Shown here piece after piece: positions 60,291-64,000 of a stretch of DNA of 64,000 bases. Both the position numbers and the translations under genes were made by a program. Position 1 is the first letter of the stretch, and every line of letters begins with the position of its first letter. This DNA is from Bin25 sp026709415 (GTDB lineage Bacteria > Bacteroidota > Bacteroidia > Flavobacteriales > Flavobacteriaceae), in the NCBI GenBank assembly GCA_965200045.1, contig OZ241330.1, positions 930,001-994,000 of the forward strand, given 5' to 3'. The notes beneath the pieces are model-generated. The model made no database searches. It was not told the origin of the DNA and saw only the letters and a list, made by a program, of their open reading frames with translations.

Positions 60291-61022
60291 ATGATTCCTA
60301 AATCTCAAATTTCGTTATTAAAAAAACTTCAATTAAAGAAATATAGAGCTAAAACTGGACTTTTTGTAGCAGAAGGCCAAAAAGTGGTTCATCAGTGTAT
60401 TGATCAAGGGTTAACAATCCATCGAATATACAGTACTGACTGGCGTAATGATGTGCAATCGGAATTAATTAACGCCCAACAAATGCATAAGATATCGAAT
60501 TTTAAAACCCCTAGTTCTATACTTGGCATTTTCGAAATGCCTCCAAAAGCGGAGATTGAAACTCAAAAAATTGATATTGTCATCGATCGAATCCAAGATC
60601 CTGGTAACTTGGGAACGATTATTCGATTGTGCGACTGGTTTGGTTTTAAGCAATTGATTTGTAGTGAAGACTCCGTCGATTGTTACAATCCAAAAGTGAT
60701 TCAAGCCTCAATGGGCTCATTCTGTAGAGTGAATTGCCACTATACCAATCTTTTAGACTTTTTGAGTTCTCAGAATAAACCGGTTTATGGCACATCACCA
60801 AAGGGAGACTCAATGAATGATTTCTATTTTGAGGAATCCTTTATTCTACTATTTGGTAATGAATCACAAGGAATAAGCAAAAATCTTCATCCAATGATAT
60901 CCCAATGGATATCGATTGATAAATTTTCAAAACACCAAGCTGTCGATAGTTTAAATGTGGCTTCTACCGTGGGGATTTGTTTGTATAAGATTAGAAATAG
61001 GGAATCGTATTTCAAAAAATAA
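60291..61022 (+). CDS. TrmH/SpoU-family RNA 2'-O-methyltransferase
   Basis: 243 residues. An N-terminal RNA-binding region (LKKLQLKKYRAKTGLFVAEGQKVV) is followed by the SPOUT knot: IDRIQDPGNLGTIIRLCDWFG (motif 1), LLFGNESQGIS (motif 2) and LNVASTVGICLY (motif 3). It methylates a ribose in rRNA or tRNA; the site cannot be assigned. Its 3' end overlaps convergent porT by 11 bp. Confidence 0.93.
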   Translation: MIPKSQISLLKKLQLKKYRAKTGLFVAEGQKVVHQCIDQGLTIHRIYSTDWRNDVQSELINAQQMHKISNFKTPSSILGIFEMPPKAEIETQKIDIVIDRIQDPGNLGTIIRLCDWFGFKQLICSEDSVDCYNPKVIQASMGSFCRVNCHYTNLLDFLSSQNKPVYGTSPKGDSMNDFYFEESFILLFGNESQGISKNLHPMISQWISIDKFSKHQAVDSLNVASTVGICLYKIRNRESYFKK

Positions 61023-61800
61023 TAACTCCGAAGTTTACTGTAAATACGGAATGTTTTCCATGTTTTACTGGTAATCCTTCTTCTTTAGACGGATTGACAA
61101 TATTGCCTAGTAACATGGACCATCTTATAGAAGGGGATAAACGAAATTTGTCAAAAATAAATTCAATACCGAGGCCAATTTCATAATTTAGTGAAAGCTT
61201 TTTTCTGTTGAAAAATGTTGGGTTCTCTATTTTGATGAGTTCATCAGCTTCATACCTTTTAACAATGTTATAGCTAAGTGAAAGTCCAGATGCTAAAAAA
61301 GGCCTTATGTTATTCAAGCGATAAATTCCGACCTCTACAAGTAAAGGAAGAGAAAACATATTCGGTGCAAAAGATAATTTTTCAACCCTATGAGTTACTT
61401 CTTGTTCTTTATCAGAAAGAGAAATCATATCTGGTGTAACAGATAATGGTTTAGTATTCCCATCAAATGTAAAAGATACTTCTTGTTTATTACCAATCAA
61501 AAAGGAAAGTTCTAAACTCAACTGTAAAAATTCGTGGAATCGATATTTAATGACACCTCCAATATTAAACCCCAGTCCATGGCTAATGTGTAATACTTTT
61601 TGATTTTTGATTTTTTCTAAAATAAATCGATGATGATCAAAATAGTTTGTCCCTAATTGAATTCCACCAGAGAATCCACTCCAATTGAGATTATTGTCTT
61701 TAAGAACTCTGTTTTTTACATAAGTTCTTTGCCCCATGCCAGAAAATCCAGAGAGCATGAAAAAGCCAAGAATGAAAACATTAAATAGTTTGGATTTCAA
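61012..61800 (-). CDS. porT: PorT-family outer-membrane beta-barrel protein (type IX secretion)
   Basis: 262 residues. Signal peptide about 1-23 (FILGFFMLSGFSGMGQ). The mature protein is a small beta-barrel with alternating strands (GFSGGIQLGTNYF, YEIGLGIEFIFDKFRLSPSIRWSM, FTVNFGVIIF). PorT is required for type IX secretion in Porphyromonas and Flavobacterium; the position between ubiE and a TrmH-family gene is the arrangement I recall for porT. Sequence similarity in this family is weak, so the name rests partly on context. Confidence 0.75.
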   Translation of the reverse strand: MKSKLFNVFILGFFMLSGFSGMGQRTYVKNRVLKDNNLNWSGFSGGIQLGTNYFDHHRFILEKIKNQKVLHISHGLGFNIGGVIKYRFHEFLQLSLELSFLIGNKQEVSFTFDGNTKPLSVTPDMISLSDKEQEVTHRVEKLSFAPNMFSLPLLVEVGIYRLNNIRPFLASGLSLSYNIVKRYEADELIKIENPTFFNRKKLSLNYEIGLGIEFIFDKFRLSPSIRWSMLLGNIVNPSKEEGLPVKHGKHSVFTVNFGVIIF

Positions 61801-61914
61801 ATCATTAAATTTTATAAGCTAAAATTATTTCCAAATTTTCTAGAATTCGAAACATTGTTTATTCATTAAGAAATATTTGAAGTGGAACCTGAATCAATGG
61901 CAACTGTTCTTTGA

Positions 61915-62643
61915 TTATTTGCTCGCCACATAAATACTAGAAATTTGAAATATCTGAGGTTGGTGTTTAACGGATTTAAAACCGATTCTTTTCATTAGTT
62001 CGATGAGTTGTTCACTCGATGGGAATGAAAGAGCCGATTTTGACAAATACAAGTAAGCGGACTTTTCTTGAAATAATAATTTGGTCATTAATGGCATGAT
62101 GCCAACTGTGTAAAAAGTATAAAATGGTTTGATAAACCAATTTTTTGGTCTGGAGGTTTCAAGCGTTATCAAATAACCTCCTTTTTTGATCACTCGAAAA
62201 ATTTCTGTTAATGCTTTTTCAAGATTTTGAAAGTTTCTCAAACCGAAAGAGACCATCACTATATCAAAAGATTCATTATCAAAATCTAGAGACTCTGCTG
62301 ATCCTAATCGCAATTCTATGACATTATTCAAGCCGGCTTGCTTGATTTTTGAAAGCCCAACCTCTAACATTTTTTCAGAAATATCGACGCCGATGATTTT
62401 CACATTTGGAATATGACTCACTGAGATAGCAAAATCGGCAGTCCCCGTCGCTAAATCAAGAATTTTTGTTGGAGATTGATTTTCTACCAGTTTAGCCAAT
62501 TTTTTCCGCCACTGATCGTACATCCCAAAGGTGATGATTCGATTAAGCCGATCATATTTTTGTGAGATACGATTAAACATATCTTCAACTTGCCGTTGTT
62601 TATCTCTGGAATCATCTTCATTGGGAAGTACGGTTTTGTACAT
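61915..62643 (-). CDS. ubiE: Demethylmenaquinone / ubiquinone methyltransferase
   Basis: 242 residues. VEDMFNRISQKYDRLNRIITFGMYDQWRK, LDLATGTADFAI (SAM motif I), GVDISEKMLEVG and VSFGLRNFQNLEKALTEIFRVIKKGG are diagnostic. In Bacteroidota it completes menaquinone (UbiE/MenG). It follows rarA by 35 bp. Confidence 0.96.
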   Translation of the reverse strand: MYKTVLPNEDDSRDKQRQVEDMFNRISQKYDRLNRIITFGMYDQWRKKLAKLVENQSPTKILDLATGTADFAISVSHIPNVKIIGVDISEKMLEVGLSKIKQAGLNNVIELRLGSAESLDFDNESFDIVMVSFGLRNFQNLEKALTEIFRVIKKGGYLITLETSRPKNWFIKPFYTFYTVGIMPLMTKLLFQEKSAYLYLSKSALSFPSSEQLIELMKRIGFKSVKHQPQIFQISSIYVASK

Positions 62644-62678
62644 TGGAATCAGAATAAGGTATTGGGTTTCGCTTGGAC

Positions 62679-63956
62679 TTAATAACGATAAATTTCATTC
62701 CATAATTTTTCTAATCGCCTTCTTAATTTTTCTTCTTGCGGATTATTATTTGGAAAGTAAACCTGGGAATTTTTGATTTTCTCCGGCATATAGTCTTGAA
62801 TCACAAATTCATTGGGATAATCATGAGCATATTTATAATTTTTAGCGGCACCCAATGATTTATGGAAAGCCGTTGGAGCATTTCTCAAATGCATTGGAAC
62901 AGAAAGGTTTGGATTTTGACGGTGTAATTTTTCAGCATTCTTAATGGCTATGTAGGCCGAATTACTTTTTGCACTAGAGGCCAGATAAATGACACATTGA
63001 CTCAAAATGATTTTGGCTTCAGGTAGTCCGATTTTTTGAACAGCTTCAAATGTAGCATTGGCCAATAATAAGGCATTGGGGTTAGCCAATCCAATATCTT
63101 CCGATGCTAAAATGATCAATCTTCGCGCAATAAAAACAGGGTCTTGTCCTGATTCGATCATCGAAGCCAACCAGTAAAGCGCTGCGTTTGGATCACTTCC
63201 CCTAATGGATTTAATAAAAGCCGATATACGATCATAATAGGCATCTCCTTTTTTATCGAAAACGAAATTTTTTGTTTGAAGCGTTTGTTGAATCAATTCA
63301 TTGGTAACGGTCAATGGTTTGCTTTGATCGCAAGAGATGACCAATAATTCAAATATGGAAAGCATTTTTCGAGCATCTCCACCAGCACTGATCATTAAGG
63401 CATCGGTTTGCTTTAAATGAATATCCCGTTTGTTTAATACTTCATCCCGTTGTATGGCTTGTTCTAAAATAGTTTTTAATTCGGCTTCCGTTAGCGGGTT
63501 TAATATGTAAACTAAACATCGAGATAATAAGGCATTGATGACTTCAAAGCCAGGATTTTCAGTGGTAGCAGAAATCAATGTGATAATACCTGTTTCAACC
63601 CCTTCTAAAAGGGAATCTTGTTGTGATTTAGAAAATCGGTGAATTTCATCAACCAATAATACAGTTCTGTTTTCTATGGATGATTGATTTTTCGATTGAG
63701 CTAAAACTTCTCGTATTTGTTTTACACTGGTATGAATAGCTGATAATTTGACAAATGGTCGGGATTGACGTTTGGCCAAAATTTCTGCCAAAGCCGTTTT
63801 TCCTGAACCCGGTGGCCCCCAAAAAATCATCGATCTCAAACTTTGACCATCTAAAAAACAATGGAGACTTCCCTTTGGCCCAACCAAATGCTTTTGACCT
63901 ACAAATTGATTAATTGTTTGGGGTCTGACTCTTTGCGCAAGTGGTATCGTATTCAT
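62679..63956 (-). CDS. rarA: Replication-associated recombination protein RarA (MgsA)
   Basis: 425 residues, AAA+ ATPase. Walker A FWGPPGSGKTALAE, Walker B LLVDEIHRFSKSQQD, sensor 1 SATTENPGFEV, and the C-terminal MgsA tetramerisation region (GSDPNAALYWLASMIESGQDP, RRLIILASEDIGLANP, MHLRNAPTAFHKSLG). It acts at stalled forks. It heads the rarA-ubiE-porT minus-strand cluster. Confidence 0.96.
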   Translation of the reverse strand: MNTIPLAQRVRPQTINQFVGQKHLVGPKGSLHCFLDGQSLRSMIFWGPPGSGKTALAEILAKRQSRPFVKLSAIHTSVKQIREVLAQSKNQSSIENRTVLLVDEIHRFSKSQQDSLLEGVETGIITLISATTENPGFEVINALLSRCLVYILNPLTEAELKTILEQAIQRDEVLNKRDIHLKQTDALMISAGGDARKMLSIFELLVISCDQSKPLTVTNELIQQTLQTKNFVFDKKGDAYYDRISAFIKSIRGSDPNAALYWLASMIESGQDPVFIARRLIILASEDIGLANPNALLLANATFEAVQKIGLPEAKIILSQCVIYLASSAKSNSAYIAIKNAEKLHRQNPNLSVPMHLRNAPTAFHKSLGAAKNYKYAHDYPNEFVIQDYMPEKIKNSQVYFPNNNPQEEKLRRRLEKLWNEIYRY

Positions 63957-64000
63957 GAAATAGAAAGAGGGTTAACCCAGTGGATGTTGATTGATATGGT

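Overview
The window is a piece of a low-GC (AT-rich) Bacteroidota chromosome. The evidence is a SusD-type nutrient-binding protein, gliding-motility lipoproteins GldB and GldC, a PorT-like type IX secretion protein, the lipoprotein TamL, a DUF3810 membrane protein, degenerate zinc sites in DnaG and AccD of the kind I recall from Flavobacteriia-like lineages, and several TAnnTTTG-type -7 promoter elements. Short or absent Shine-Dalgarno sequences and many GTG or TTG starts fit the same group. A free-living, probably marine or particle-associated polysaccharide degrader is the best guess.

Layout. (1) 1-8190: the end of a polysaccharide utilisation locus, with SusD (5' truncated by the window), a GH42-like beta-galactosidase lipoprotein, a GH27 alpha-galactosidase, an S1 sulfatase and a sugar/H+ MFS symporter. 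It most likely strips galactose and sulfate from a sulfated galactose-containing glycan. (2) 8430-12970: one 1415-residue, repeat-built surface lipoprotein in DNA far richer in GC than anything around it. It has nine InlB-B-like repeats, seven plus one Cys-motif repeats and two BspA-like DUF285 blocks. (3) 13159-31450: housekeeping genes in mixed orientation: DUF3810, a cyclophilin-FKBP lipoprotein, a small lipoprotein, nrnA, ndk, a DciA-like DUF721 protein, recF, an esterase, adk-obgE-mazG-aroA, queA, rlmN, a polyprenyl synthetase, a frameshifted dnaG, nadE, gldB-gldC and engB with an alpha/beta hydrolase. (4) 32446-47293: a complete, tightly overlapping division and cell-wall (dcw) cluster, mraZ-rsmH-ftsL-ftsI-murE-mraY-murD-ftsW-murG-murC-ftsQ-ftsA-ftsZ, with a three-repeat MraZ box in front of mraZ. 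(5) 47383-50337: an accessory pocket with tRNA-Arg(UCG) and two self-inhibited class II Fic proteins, one behind a duplicated promoter-like repeat. (6) 50338-55702, minus strand: rpe, pnp, rpsO, accD, fba. (7) 55848-64000: a metalloprotease lipoprotein carrying the same InlB-B-like module as the giant protein, then tamL, a TrmH-family methyltransferase, porT, ubiE and rarA.

How parts work together: the first block feeds galactose into the cell; the dcw cluster makes and places the septum with meso-DAP peptidoglycan (MurE carries a DNPR motif); TamL, PorT, GldB and GldC belong to the outer-membrane, secretion and motility machinery on which surface lipoproteins and gliding depend. The most unusual items are the GC-rich mosaic lipoprotein and its protease relative, the dnaG frameshift at an A6 run, and the Fic pair beside the tRNA. 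I found no CRISPR array, intact transposon or prophage.
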